Below, in pieces: positions 1-8,321 of a stretch of 64,000 nucleotides of DNA (its first letter is position 1; every line of letters starts with the position of its first letter). Made by a program: the position numbers and the translations under genes. Under the pieces are notes generated by a model. The model saw only the letters and a list, made by a program, of their open reading frames with translations, was not told where the DNA came from and made no database searches. Origin of the DNA: Youngiibacter fragilis 232.1 (lineage in GTDB: Bacteria; Bacillota; Clostridia; Clostridiales; Clostridiaceae); assembly GCF_000495435.3 (NCBI RefSeq), contig NZ_AXUN02000068.1, positions 1 through 64,000 on the forward strand. Reading direction: 5' to 3'.

Positions 1-228
1 ACAAAATTTTCTACACTCTCGAAAATTCAGCTCTGTAAGTGAAAAATCCAACCATCTTTCATTGAGAAAAAGGATTGGATTAAATTGTGTGGACACCGTG
101 GAAAAAAGATTTCTTATCTTTCTCCAAAGAGAGCGCCAAGTCCTCAAAATAAATCAGATTCTCCGCAGCCGTTTATCAATTTTATGATACCATAAATCCT
201 CAACTTTTTCACGATTGAGTGCAAACAT

Positions 229-1096
229 TTATGCGGCTGTTTGCGTTCGGTGTACTTTCCATTGATAACTCCGGGCCTGATTTCTGCTGAAAGACGGTGG
301 GAACTTGTTCGGCTGAACTATGTCGGGCGGTGGCTTCAGATGAATGATGCCGATCTGCACCAATGTGTTTGGTGATATGAAGCGCATCGGAAACGGGTAG
401 GCCTGCCAGCGTAGAAAAGGGTCGTTGAGCATATTTTTTATTCTTCTGTCGGTTGAGATCATAGTGAGGGGTTCGCTGTAGCCGCTGTCAATGCTTCGGT
501 GCAAAGCATCCCCTTGGCGCGGAGGCTCACACGCTGTCACAAATGGCTCACAAGCCGTTTCAGCGGGTGCAGTGGTGTCTACGGCTTCATCGGGGCAGCT
601 ATCGTTTACAGGGGCGAAGCTGGGTTCCATTCCTTCAGAGCAGTTTTCCGTATGCAGGGCAGTGAAAAAGGCATCCTCCTGAATGGCTTTCATGAGCGCC
701 AGTTTGGAGAGGTTCCGTTCTGCCGCAAACTCAATATAAAAAGAACGCTGCTCACCGGTTTCGCAGCACTCCAGTATAGCAATATTTTGCGTCCAGCCAA
801 GGGACTGCGCCCCTGCCCATGAGAGCAGGGGCGTTTTCATAGGTGCGGTAAAAGTCACGCATCCTGCGGAGGTTTCGAAGGGAGAAGCCCTTCAGCGATG
901 GAAACCGGTTGGTGAGCATTCCAGCCAAATGCGGGATAAACGCTTTTTCTCCCTGACGGCAAACACATTGGCCGATCAACGTATAAAGCTCCAGCAGTAC
1001 CCGGTTGCAGGGCTTCTCATCTCTTTCATAACATTCAGCTACCGCAGAGGCAATCTGCTCCAGATACAGGGTACTGTTCTTTTTCAACGCTTTCAT
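229..1096 (-). pseudogene. DUF1016 N-terminal-type protein, frameshifted
   Basis: An AGGAG site precedes an ATG at 1096. The first ~85 residues match the DUF1016/YhcG N-terminal domain pattern: a helical start, QGEKAF, then GFSLRNLRRMRDFY. In this frame translation soon ends at 752, but a +1 shift near 820-845 (the GCCCCTGC stretch) continues naturally into LLSWAGAQSLGWTQ and FYIEFAAERNLSK and runs to 229. The last ~120 residues are proline/threonine-rich and do not resemble the nuclease half of YhcG, so the gene also looks chimeric or truncated. A sequencing error in the C-run could explain the shift. The family is usually linked to nuclease or defence-type functions; I assign no activity here. 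Confidence 0.6.
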
Positions 1097-1177
1097 AGAC
1101 TTCTCCTTTCCGGCTCCGTAGGAGCCTGTTTTTTTATGTACCCGGCAGAGCTGAATCTGCCGGTGGAACGCTTGGAA

Positions 1178-1549
1178 TTAGTAGCTTTGTTTCATTTCAA
1201 GACCGCTGTCCTGTTGCGTAGGCTGTTCGTCCATAGAAACGCCCAGCCGGTTTGGGAGATAGTCACTCAACCATGTGCCGCCGAAAGCACTGTGCGACTG
1301 CAAACGCCATATGGCGAGTTTTCCCATATGCAAATCTACATTTTCCATAGGAAACAGCAGATTGGTGCAGCCGTTATGCTCAAAAGCGAAAACCTCCTTG
1401 AAGGCATCGCCGTTTTGCAGGATACCTTCCTGTGTCAGCAACTCGTTGATGCCGTTCACCCATTCTGAAAGCTCCCCGCCGCAGCCTTGAAGAATCAGTC
1501 CCTCACGGTCTGTCATGGTGCGAAGCTCATCTGTCGTAATCCGCTTCAT
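1178..1549 (-). CDS. small ICE protein with Met-rich C-terminal tail, unknown function
   Basis: A 123-residue soluble protein starting after a good AAGGAGG site. I do not recognise a catalytic domain. The core (GLILQGCGGELSEWVNGI ... FGGTWLSDYLPNRLG) looks like the compact regulatory or accessory proteins carried in sets by Clostridia ICEs. The C-terminus is Q-rich and ends SGLEMKQSY, one of a series of similar tails on proteins throughout this element. It lies 14 bp from the DUF4314-like gene and is probably co-transcribed with it. Confidence 0.6.
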   Translation of the reverse strand: MKRITTDELRTMTDREGLILQGCGGELSEWVNGINELLTQEGILQNGDAFKEVFAFEHNGCTNLLFPMENVDLHMGKLAIWRLQSHSAFGGTWLSDYLPNRLGVSMDEQPTQQDSGLEMKQSY

Positions 1550-1563
1550 GGCACATCCTCCTT

Positions 1564-1845
1564 TTATTCCATTTTCATGCCGAACTGCTCAGAGGGACTT
1601 TCCTCCGGCTCAGACGATTCCGGACGCGAGAGCACCGAGAAGCTGTCCTCACCGGGAACGACACCGAGGGTGCGTCCATTGTCAAAGGTGCAGTGAAGTG
1701 TGCCGATGTCATCCACGAAATTTACCGTCCCTTCCGTGCCCGGCGCGATGGGGGCATAAGGGTCATCCATGCTGTCGAGACGGATGCGGGTTCCGCCGGG
1801 ATACCGTTCCTTCATCCGCTGTGCTTTTTGGTAATCGAAAAACAT
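1564..1845 (-). CDS. DUF4314-like ICE protein
   Basis: 93 residues, start supported by AGGAGG 7 bp upstream. The sequence FDYQKAQRMKERYPGGTRI ... PGTEGTV ... DNGRTLGVVPGEDSF follows the DUF4314 pattern, a small beta-rich domain of unknown role found in mobile elements. A Pro/Glu/Ser-rich linker leads to the tail EQFGMKME, matching the element-wide Met-rich tail. It lies just downstream of the 1925-3544 recombinase in the same direction. Confidence 0.7.
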   Translation of the reverse strand: MFFDYQKAQRMKERYPGGTRIRLDSMDDPYAPIAPGTEGTVNFVDDIGTLHCTFDNGRTLGVVPGEDSFSVLSRPESSEPEESPSEQFGMKME

Positions 1846-1924
1846 ACTAATTCCTCCTGATAAAAATTATATTGTATAGAAAATCAGGTGCAGGATATTT
1901 TCCCGCACCTGATTACTGCTGCCC

Positions 1925-3544
1925 TCATATAATCTGCTCGATTTCCGTTCCGTCCTTGAAACGGATGAGCAGTTTTTCTTCGCTGAGTACCGTGATGGCA
2001 CTGATTAGCTGTCGCACGGTGACCTCGTCAAATGTGGTGATGCCGGTGTCCACCGTTTCCAGTTCGGCGGTAAGCTGCTCGACACGCTCATCCGCCTGTT
2101 CGGTATCCTGCCGGTTTTTTTCCAGCTCGCTCCGTTTTGCCACCAGTGCGGAGAAGTCCATACTGACCTTTTTCAGTTCCTCATCGTATTGGGTGGAATC
2201 CGCTCCCACAGCGGCGGCAAGCTGAAGGAGCCTGTACTGCTGTTCTCGCAGTTCGGAGAGCCTGCTGTCGATGGCTGTGAGGCTGGTTTCACCGCCCTTT
2301 GGCACAAGGGCAGACCGGATGCTGTCCTGCAAAATTGCTTTCATGCTCTTTAGGCTGAACATTTCGTTCATGGCGCTGACCACCGCTGTGTGAATCCGGC
2401 TTTCTTCCAGCGTGGGAGCGTCCTTGCAGAACTTTTTTCCGTTCTCCAGACGGTTGATGCACCGCCAGACGATTTTCCTACCCTCCGGTCTGCTCCATGT
2501 CACCCTGCGGTAGGTGCTGCCGCAGTTCCCACAGGATAACAGTTCCGTCAGCACATATTTGCCGCTGTATTTGGCAAGCTCGGTTTTGGCGGCGGCACTG
2601 ACCTTTTTTAGGCTGGAGCGCCGTGCCATTTCTTCCTGCACCTGCTGGAAGGTCAGCCGGTCGATGATGGCGGGATGGCTGTTCTCCACATAATATTGGG
2701 GGAGTTCGCCGGTGTTTTTCTTGGTCTGTCGGGTGAAAAGGTCTGCGATATAAGTTTTCTGGAGCAGGGCGTCCCCCATGTATTTTTCGTTTCGGAGCAT
2801 ACCCCGTATCACGCCGTCATTCCACTTTTTATGCCCACGCGCCGTTTTAATGCCGTCCGACTCAAGGTCTGTGATGATTTTGGCCACGCTATGCCCAATC
2901 AGATACCGTGAAAAAATTCTGCGGACAATTTCCGCTTCTTCCGGGTCGATTTCGGGGAGATCGTTTTCACCTCTGCGGTAGCCTAAAAATCCGGCATAGT
3001 GGAAGTAAACCTTGCCGTCCTTGAAATTCTTGCGGTGCCCCCAGCGGATGTTGCCGCTCATAGACTCGCTTTCGGCCTGTGCCTGGCTCATCATAAAGGT
3101 GAGAATCATCTCATTGTCCATGTAGAGGGTGTTGACATTTTCCTTCTCAAAGAAAATCCCAACGCCCATGCGCTTGAGCCTGCGGACATAATCGAGGCCG
3201 TCCAGCGTATTCCGGCAGAACCGGGATACCGACTTCGTGATGACAAGGTCTACTTTTCCTTTTTCACAGGCTTTAATCATTCGCAGAAAATCCTTACGCT
3301 TTTTGGTGGAGGTTGCGGTCTTGCCCTCGTCTGCAAACATATCCACCATCGTCCATTCCTGCTGGGCGGCTATTTTTTCGGTGTAGTATTCAATCTGCGC
3401 CTGATAGCTGTCAAGCTGTTCCTCGGAGTTAGTGGAAACACGGCAGTAGGGCGCCACACGAAGATGCTTTTTTCGGATGTCCTTCTGATCGTATGTCGGA
3501 TCGGCCGGAATCACCGTAACCTTTCTCACTGCGCTTTGGTGCAT
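1925..3544 (-). CDS. large serine recombinase
   Basis: 539 residues. The N-terminal resolvase domain shows the catalytic-serine region APYCRVSTNSEEQLDSY (about residues 31-47) and the conserved SVSRFCRNTLD stretch. A recombinase domain follows, then a zinc-ribbon with CGNCG and a later Cys pair, then a long coiled-coil C-terminus: the standard layout of large serine integrases. AAGGAGG precedes the ATG, which overlaps the end of the upstream gene by 19 bp. It is the last of three adjacent recombinase-family genes and probably catalyses integration or excision with the other two. Confidence 0.92.
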   Translation of the reverse strand: MHQSAVRKVTVIPADPTYDQKDIRKKHLRVAPYCRVSTNSEEQLDSYQAQIEYYTEKIAAQQEWTMVDMFADEGKTATSTKKRKDFLRMIKACEKGKVDLVITKSVSRFCRNTLDGLDYVRRLKRMGVGIFFEKENVNTLYMDNEMILTFMMSQAQAESESMSGNIRWGHRKNFKDGKVYFHYAGFLGYRRGENDLPEIDPEEAEIVRRIFSRYLIGHSVAKIITDLESDGIKTARGHKKWNDGVIRGMLRNEKYMGDALLQKTYIADLFTRQTKKNTGELPQYYVENSHPAIIDRLTFQQVQEEMARRSSLKKVSAAAKTELAKYSGKYVLTELLSCGNCGSTYRRVTWSRPEGRKIVWRCINRLENGKKFCKDAPTLEESRIHTAVVSAMNEMFSLKSMKAILQDSIRSALVPKGGETSLTAIDSRLSELREQQYRLLQLAAAVGADSTQYDEELKKVSMDFSALVAKRSELEKNRQDTEQADERVEQLTAELETVDTGITTFDEVTVRQLISAITVLSEEKLLIRFKDGTEIEQII

Positions 3545-4413
3545 TTTGCATCCTCCTTTCCACCTTCTTCAAGGGTTTTTCCGTTGATCAGCCGTAAGCG
3601 GAGACCGCCGTCAGCTGTAAAATGTACCTCCTGCACTGCCGTTCTGAAAATTTCTTCGCGGAGTATTTCATCCATGGGCTGTCCGCCGATTTTATTTCTT
3701 AGCCTCCGTATTTGATAATAGGGCGTGGCATCGGGGAGCCCACTGTATTGCTCGGCGGCGCAGGCCAGTATCAGCATTTTGGTATATTCCGCACCCGGCT
3801 CGGCTTTGTTCAATTCCCGGATGACCTCGTTACGGATGCGCACTGCCTCCAGCGTCGGTTCATCTGTATTCTGCGGCAGAGGCCAGTCTAAGAGGTTTGG
3901 GGTCCGTGCCAGCACATCCAGCCGCTCGGAAAGAGCTGTCCGGATGTCCTCGTCCTCTATGTAGCGGCGGTTGGCACAGCCGTCCTTTTCGCAGTACCAG
4001 CGGGGCTTTCCCTCAGCTCTGGTATCACGGAGCATCCTGCCGCCGCACATGCCGCAGACTGCCTTTTCACGGATGGGTCTGATGTAATCCGGGCAGGGTG
4101 TATGCGTATTCTTTCCTCCCCTGACAAGCTGGGCGCGCAGAAAGGCTTCCGGTTCAAGGATGGGGGGATATTCCTTTTCACCGAGATAGCGTTCGTTTTC
4201 GAGGATGCGCTTGACCATGTGCTTGTTCCATTCAGCCGTGCGGCTGTGGTAGCGAAGCCCCCGACGCATCATTTCAGCGGCGATTTTGCTATATGCCATG
4301 CCGTCAGCATAAAGCCTGAAAATCTCTTTGACCGCCGCTGATTCCGTGGGGCTGCATTGTATCTCGCCCTGTTTCATGGTGTATCCAAAGGGGATTTTTC
4401 TCTGCCATGCCAT
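3526..4413 (-). CDS. recombinase-domain protein lacking the resolvase catalytic domain
   Basis: 295 residues that begin directly in the recombinase (DNA-binding) domain: IPFGYTMKQGEI, then AVKEIFRLYADGMAYSKIAAEMMRR, then a zinc ribbon (CGMCGG ... CEKDGC). The ~150-residue N-terminal catalytic domain with the nucleophilic serine is absent and there is no room for it, because the stop codon of the preceding gene lies immediately upstream. Probably an accessory or directionality subunit working with the two complete recombinases on either side. A short middle partner is a recurring arrangement in Clostridia ICEs. Confidence 0.85.
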   Translation of the reverse strand: MAWQRKIPFGYTMKQGEIQCSPTESAAVKEIFRLYADGMAYSKIAAEMMRRGLRYHSRTAEWNKHMVKRILENERYLGEKEYPPILEPEAFLRAQLVRGGKNTHTPCPDYIRPIREKAVCGMCGGRMLRDTRAEGKPRWYCEKDGCANRRYIEDEDIRTALSERLDVLARTPNLLDWPLPQNTDEPTLEAVRIRNEVIRELNKAEPGAEYTKMLILACAAEQYSGLPDATPYYQIRRLRNKIGGQPMDEILREEIFRTAVQEVHFTADGGLRLRLINGKTLEEGGKEDAKCTKAQ

Positions 4414-5994
4414 TTACCGCACCGTCCTTTCCATGGTTTCTTTCAGCATCAGGCCGTTGTAGAGATTGAGATTCATCTCGGTTTCCGAGGCGATGCTGAT
4501 ACTTTGCACCATTGTTTCAAACATTTCCTCCGTGAGCTCCTCCAGATATTCGGGGCTGTCCTCCAAATAGTCCAGCATCGCTTGGGTGGCTCTGATCTGG
4601 CTGTCCTCGCCGTTGGCTTCCATGATGCGGCGGCGCAGACGGCGCAATTCCCGGAGCTTAAAGTCTATTTCCCCGGTTTGGGATAAATAAAGAGCAGAAT
4701 CTACGTATCCCTTCGACTTAAGTCGAACAAGAACGAGATTCTGCTCTGTGAGCTGGGCGATTTCTTTGTCAATATCATTGATTCTGCAGTTGGAGCGGAG
4801 CTCTTTTTCCCGAAGCTCGGTCAGCTGGATTAAAACCGGGGAGAGGATTTGCGCGTGATACCGTTTTAGCTTATGGTACATACGGAGGATTGCCGTGACA
4901 ATCTGTTCCTCTGGTACCTGTGAGGTGGGGCAAAGGTCCTTATTACGGTCATGCCTCCGGCAAGTCCAGTAGACCTTTTCATTAACGAGTTTTCTGCGAA
5001 ACAGAGTACCGCAGCCTTCGCAGTGGATTTTCCTTGCCAGCAGTGTGGAAGAACCCGGTCCGTTGATGTGATTTCGGCGGCTTTCCATCAGTACCTGCAC
5101 TTGCCGAAAGTCCTCCCTGGGAATAATCGCCTCATGGCAGTTTTCTACAAAGTATTTCGGCTTCTCACCCTTGTTTCGCACCTGCCGGAACGGGATTTCA
5201 TTGGTAGAGAAGCTCTTTTGCCAGAGCATATCTCCGGTATAGGCGATGTTGGTAAGGATGTAGGCTACTGTGCTTGGGTGCCAGACGGTTCGTCCCTTGG
5301 TGCGGGAAATGCCTGCCTTGTTCAGCTCATCTGCGATGTCATTCTTTCCCTGACCGCTGAGATAAGCGGCATAAATGCGGCGCACTACCTCTGCCTGTTC
5401 GGGGATAATGATAAGCGTGCGATTCTCCAACCTGTAGCCGTAAGGCTCGGACGGCGAGAGGTAGTCGCCCTTTTCCATACGGATGCGGACGCTGATGCGC
5501 ATATTGTTTGAGTGGTTCTGTGACTCCATCTGTGAAAAAGCACCGTAGATGGTGGCAATTTGCTCCGACGTCATTTTGCCGGTGTCGATGTTCTCCTTTT
5601 CAAAGTGGATGGAGATGCCCATCCGTAGAAGCTCCCGCACATACTGGATATATTCCTTGGTGTTTCTTGCGAAGCGGGAGATGGATTTGACGAGGACGCG
5701 GTCAATTTTTCCGTCCCGGCAGTCCTGTATCATACGGTTGAATTCATCCCGCTTGCTTGCCACAAGGCCGGAAATGCCCTCGTCTGCGTAAATGTCCGCC
5801 AGCTCCCAGCTCTCCTGCGCGGCGATATGCCGGGTGTAATAATCCACCTGTGCGATGTAGGAGTTCTGCTGATCCTCCGAATCACTGCTCACACGGGCAT
5901 ATGCCGCCACACGGAGCTTCGCAGTTTCCGGCTTTCGCGCCTGTATCAATGTGATTTTAGGCGCTTCCACCGATGTTGAATTGGATTGATACAT
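4414..5994 (-). CDS. large serine recombinase
   Basis: 526 residues. The catalytic region AAYARVSSDSEDQQNSY is near residue 31, followed by SISRFARNTKEY, the recombinase domain, a zinc ribbon (CEGCG ... CRRHDRNKDLC) and a coiled-coil tail. AAGGAGGG sits 8 bp before the ATG. First of the three-gene recombinase set. Its N-terminal catalytic motif differs clearly from that of the 1925-3544 protein, so the two are paralogues rather than a recent duplication. Confidence 0.92.
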   Translation of the reverse strand: MYQSNSTSVEAPKITLIQARKPETAKLRVAAYARVSSDSEDQQNSYIAQVDYYTRHIAAQESWELADIYADEGISGLVASKRDEFNRMIQDCRDGKIDRVLVKSISRFARNTKEYIQYVRELLRMGISIHFEKENIDTGKMTSEQIATIYGAFSQMESQNHSNNMRISVRIRMEKGDYLSPSEPYGYRLENRTLIIIPEQAEVVRRIYAAYLSGQGKNDIADELNKAGISRTKGRTVWHPSTVAYILTNIAYTGDMLWQKSFSTNEIPFRQVRNKGEKPKYFVENCHEAIIPREDFRQVQVLMESRRNHINGPGSSTLLARKIHCEGCGTLFRRKLVNEKVYWTCRRHDRNKDLCPTSQVPEEQIVTAILRMYHKLKRYHAQILSPVLIQLTELREKELRSNCRINDIDKEIAQLTEQNLVLVRLKSKGYVDSALYLSQTGEIDFKLRELRRLRRRIMEANGEDSQIRATQAMLDYLEDSPEYLEELTEEMFETMVQSISIASETEMNLNLYNGLMLKETMERTVR

Positions 5995-6086
5995 CTTTTT
6001 TCCCTCCTTTCAACGACATACACTACCACACCTCCCGGTATATAGCTACTGAATAGTTGATAATATTCAGAAAACAATTCCGGGAC

Positions 6087-6245
6087 TCAGCAGGGAGCGA
6101 TGATGGTAGGGCGCAGCCTGCGTTCCAAGTCCTTTCTGACGCTTTCTATTTCCTGATCTGTCATGTTCTTGGCAGCTGCAAGCCGTGTGAGCTGCTGCAG
6201 AGCGGCAGCGTACATCAGATTATCGGATACCTGTGCGTTTGTCAT
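6087..6245 (-). CDS. 52-residue SHOCT-like small protein
   Basis: The ATG overlaps the stop codon of the MazF-like gene as ATGA, suggesting translational coupling. The 52-residue product (MTNAQVSDNLMYAAALQQL ... MTDQEIESVRKDLERRL) is a short helical protein resembling SHOCT-type oligomerisation modules. It lies between the toxin-like gene and the first recombinase. It is not an obvious MazE-type antitoxin, though its position makes a regulatory partnership with the toxin possible. Confidence 0.65.
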   Translation of the reverse strand: MTNAQVSDNLMYAAALQQLTRLAAAKNMTDQEIESVRKDLERRLRPTIIAPC

Positions 6246-6628
6246 GGCGTTTCCCTCCCTGATAGAATAGGCACCGGAGCCAGTCCAACGCTGATTGCCA
6301 GTACCTCGTCAATTCTCTTCATTTCCTGTTCATCCAGCCTGCCGACATATTCCCGCAGCCTACTGCGGTCGATGGTGCGTATCTGTTCCAGAAGCACAAA
6401 GGATTCCTTCATCTGTCCGCAGGCATGACCAATGGCCGCATGGGTGGGGAGCGTCTTTTTGGGGCTGGCTGTTATGGCGGCGGCAATCACGGTGGGGCTG
6501 TAGCGGTTTCCGACGTTATTTTGCAAAATGACCAGAGGCCGCACCCCGCCCTGTTCCGAGCCGACCGTGGGATTTAAGTCTGCATAGTAGATGTCGCCCC
6601 GTAAAATGACCTTTTGGAACTGTTTCAA
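6242..6628 (-). CDS. mazF: MazF/PemK-like endoribonuclease toxin
   Basis: About 128 residues with the PemK/MazF signature: VILRGDIYYADLNPTVGSEQGGVRPLVILQNNVGNRYSPTVIAAAIT, broken here only by reading. The family cleaves mRNA. A TTG start at 6628 is preferred because AGAGG lies 7 bp before it; a GTG two codons upstream would sit on the ribosome site. No antitoxin is found upstream, where the next 600 bp are non-coding. In many ICEs a lone MazF-fold protein accompanies the recombinase genes. Confidence 0.85.
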   Translation of the reverse strand: MKQFQKVILRGDIYYADLNPTVGSEQGGVRPLVILQNNVGNRYSPTVIAAAITASPKKTLPTHAAIGHACGQMKESFVLLEQIRTIDRSRLREYVGRLDEQEMKRIDEVLAISVGLAPVPILSGRETP

Positions 6629-6654
6629 ATACACACCTCTTTTCTTATGCCGGT

Positions 6655-7189
6655 ATTCTTAATGGCACAAATATAGGGATCGCCCTGCTGTATAGGCAGA
6701 GCGATCCCCATCGCTTCTGACATTAAGATTTTTCTTCTGTGCTTAATTCGACACTACTCCCCAAGCACGCAGAGCTCTGGTGTATAAGAGCTCAAAAGGC
6801 GACGGCCTGAACTGCGGTTGGCTTCACCGCATCATAGGAATCTCACCTCCACCGGGATCTCCGCTGGCTGCCCTCATTGCGTGGTCCCCCGGTCAAGGGG
6901 GGCTGTGACTGGACAGAAGTATCATGATAGGCTGACGGGGTCATTGCGAAACAGGCTGCCACAGCCTGCTTTTCGGACGGATGGGTATCGCTTTGCACCT
7001 TATTTGGCCGTCTTTGATAGGAGCAGAAAGAATCAAACGAACAAAAATAAGAGCTTTCGTTTTCTTACTGCCTGCCTACAGGTGGTCTTGGCGCATCTTC
7101 CGAAGTCGCTTTCCCTTTTGGGGTCCGTCAGCTAACGTATTCAGGTCGTCGGATATGAAATTTTCAAAGAGCAATGAGGGTGAATAGAA
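6655..7189 (-). ncRNA. hairpin-rich non-coding stretch, candidate structured RNA
   Basis: About 530 bp between the sigma-like gene and the toxin contain no convincing gene on either strand. They hold several strong inverted repeats: 6676-6708 (13-bp stem, one mismatch), 6772-6793 (7 bp), 6813-6831 (6 bp), 6886-6901 (5 bp of G/C) and 6952-6968 (7 bp). The density of stable stems suggests a structured RNA or a long leader upstream of the toxin and recombinase genes. The strand is assumed from the neighbours. I do not recognise a known RNA family, and an attachment or regulatory region is the alternative. Confidence 0.4.
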
Positions 7190-7226
7190 AACCCCCTCAC
7201 TACTAAGCCGATTTCGTGAGGGGGTT
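7190..7226 (-). terminator. terminator after the sigma-like gene
   Basis: An 11-bp perfect stem (AACCCCCTCAC / GTGAGGGGGTT) begins 14 bp beyond the stop of the 7240-7659 gene. On the minus strand it is followed by TTTTCTATT. Confidence 0.75.
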
Positions 7227-7239
7227 GAGCCATATTATT

Positions 7240-7659
7240 TTACTTTTCCATCAACTTTTTTAGCTGGGCCAAAATCCGAACCTTACGGTTGTGAATGGTT
7301 TTCTGAGCGATTCCTGTTTCACGAGATAGCTGATGCTCACTTTTGTTCTGAAAAAACAGAGTGAAAATGAGCTCCTGTTCCTCTTTGCTAAGTTGGTCGA
7401 GGCACCAATGGAGCCTGTCTGCTATAAACTTGTCCATGACCACATCCTCCACACGGGGAGACGCAAGATCCGGAATCCCATCCTCGCCTGTGGTTTCCGC
7501 TGTATCCATGGCACTGTAATAAAAAACACCGTTTGCCGTGTCCCTTTCCTCCAGATAGGTTTCACGGCGCTTCATGCGGTGATAGGTAACATAAACTTCC
7601 TCACTGACCGGCACAAGCTGACCCTGCACCTTGATTTGATATTCTTTCTTTTCTGCCAT
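7240..7659 (-). CDS. small sigma-70-like / ICE regulatory factor
   Basis: 139 residues from an ATG with GGAGGA upstream. An upstream in-frame ATG is possible but has no ribosome site. The C-terminal half is a sigma region-4 type helix-turn-helix: LDQLSKEEQELIFTLFF, then EHQLSRETGIAQKTIHNRKVRIL. The N-terminal half (MAEKKEYQIKVQGQLVPVSEEVYVTYHRMKRRETYLEERD) is typical of the small sigma-like regulators of Clostridia and Enterococcus ICEs. It likely controls recombinase or transfer gene expression. It has its own terminator and lies downstream of a riboswitch-like leader. Confidence 0.8.
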   Translation of the reverse strand: MAEKKEYQIKVQGQLVPVSEEVYVTYHRMKRRETYLEERDTANGVFYYSAMDTAETTGEDGIPDLASPRVEDVVMDKFIADRLHWCLDQLSKEEQELIFTLFFQNKSEHQLSRETGIAQKTIHNRKVRILAQLKKLMEK

Positions 7660-7804
7660 ATGGCTTGTCCTCCGTTTTCTGAAATTTTGATGGTGAGTCA
7701 AAATGTCAGAAGCGGAGGAGAGCGGCAACGAGGCTGGAATCTTGTGTAGCTACCAGACCGGATGCTTGGAATTATCTGTAAAATAAACGAGAATTTTGTC
7801 GAAT

Positions 7805-7848
7805 AAAAAAAGTCAGTAGATTGCCATTGGCAAAATACTGACTTTTTT
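7805..7848. terminator. strong bidirectional hairpin terminator
   Basis: The long stem AAAAAAAGTCAGTA / TACTGACTTTTTT encloses a second stem TTGCCA/TGGCAA, with T-runs on both strands. It ends any transcript coming from the riboswitch side before the sigma-like gene, so that gene probably also has its own promoter. Confidence 0.7.
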
Positions 7849-8030
7849 AGAAGCTGAATATGAAATTGTATATGTAAAAGGTGGCATAGACGGACAGCGC
7901 CGTCTTTATTTCCACCTCCGTGCGGGAGGGCGGCTGTTGTTTTCCATAGAAATACCTCTTTCTTCCGTGGCGGGCGAAAGCCGGTATCCCGATATCCAAA
8001 TGATCCGTCAAAAGCCGTAAGAAAGAGCAA

Positions 8031-8062
8031 GGGCGTGCCCTCTGTTTGGAGAGGGCACGCCC
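8031..8062 (-). terminator. terminator / expression platform after the riboswitch
   Basis: A perfect 13-bp stem (GGGCGTGCCCTCT / AGAGGGCACGCCC) lies about 10 bp beyond the riboswitch-like fold and is followed on the minus strand by TTGCTCTTTCTT. The spacing fits a ligand-controlled terminator. Confidence 0.6.
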
Positions 8063-8070
8063 TGCGCGGT

Positions 8071-8156
8071 TTTTGGCAGCCAGACTATCATAACGTCCGA
8101 AAACGCCTTAGACCCTGTGGCTTTGCGCCCCCGGCTTTTAACAGGTTCGCCCTTGA
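8071..8156 (-). promoter_or_regulatory. c-di-GMP-I (GEMM) riboswitch-like element
   Basis: Read on the minus strand, the stretch carries the conserved blocks of the GEMM-I aptamer in order: AGGGCGAACC (cf. AGGGCAAACC), GCGCAAAGCC (cf. GACGCAAAGCC), a variable C/G arm with GGGTCTAAGG (cf. CGGCCTAA), then ATGATAGTCTGGCTGCC (cf. GGTAGGTAGCGGGGTTACC). A strong terminator-type hairpin follows. Downstream on this strand lie only a tiny 13-codon reading frame (ATG near 7947, AGAGG upstream), another terminator and the sigma-like gene. Recognition is by eye; a covariance-model search would settle it. Confidence 0.7.
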
Positions 8157-8248
8157 CATAATTATTTATTTGTAAGTAATGGCAAACCCGCGTGACATTT
8201 TATGGTATCCTTTCTTTCAGTGAGAGCAGAATACTGCCGTTGGTTTTG

Positions 8249-8305
8249 CTAAAAGGGCCAAAAAATTGCTGCATACATTAAAGCATACAGCGGCTTTTCT
8301 ACCAT
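8249..8305 (-). CDS. possible 18-residue hydrophobic peptide
   Basis: A well-placed AAGGAG precedes ATG; the peptide is MVEKPLYALMYAAIFWPF. It starts 16 bp after the PadR gene ends. Its codons also form an imperfect hairpin (GCTGTATG / TATGCAGC) followed by ATTTTTTGG, so the stretch may instead simply be the operon terminator. Confidence 0.25.
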   Translation of the reverse strand: MVEKPLYALMYAAIFWPF

Positions 8306-8321
8306 TTCACACTCCTTAATA

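Noticed and set aside
6655-7189. Group II intron
   Set aside because: No domain V-like hairpin with the expected AGC bulge layout and no intron-encoded protein nearby.
7698-8030. 110-codon minus-strand frame downstream of the riboswitch
   Set aside because: It begins inside the terminator stem, crosses a second terminator and has no ribosome site or family resemblance. A 13-codon frame with a good site inside it is possible but too short to defend.
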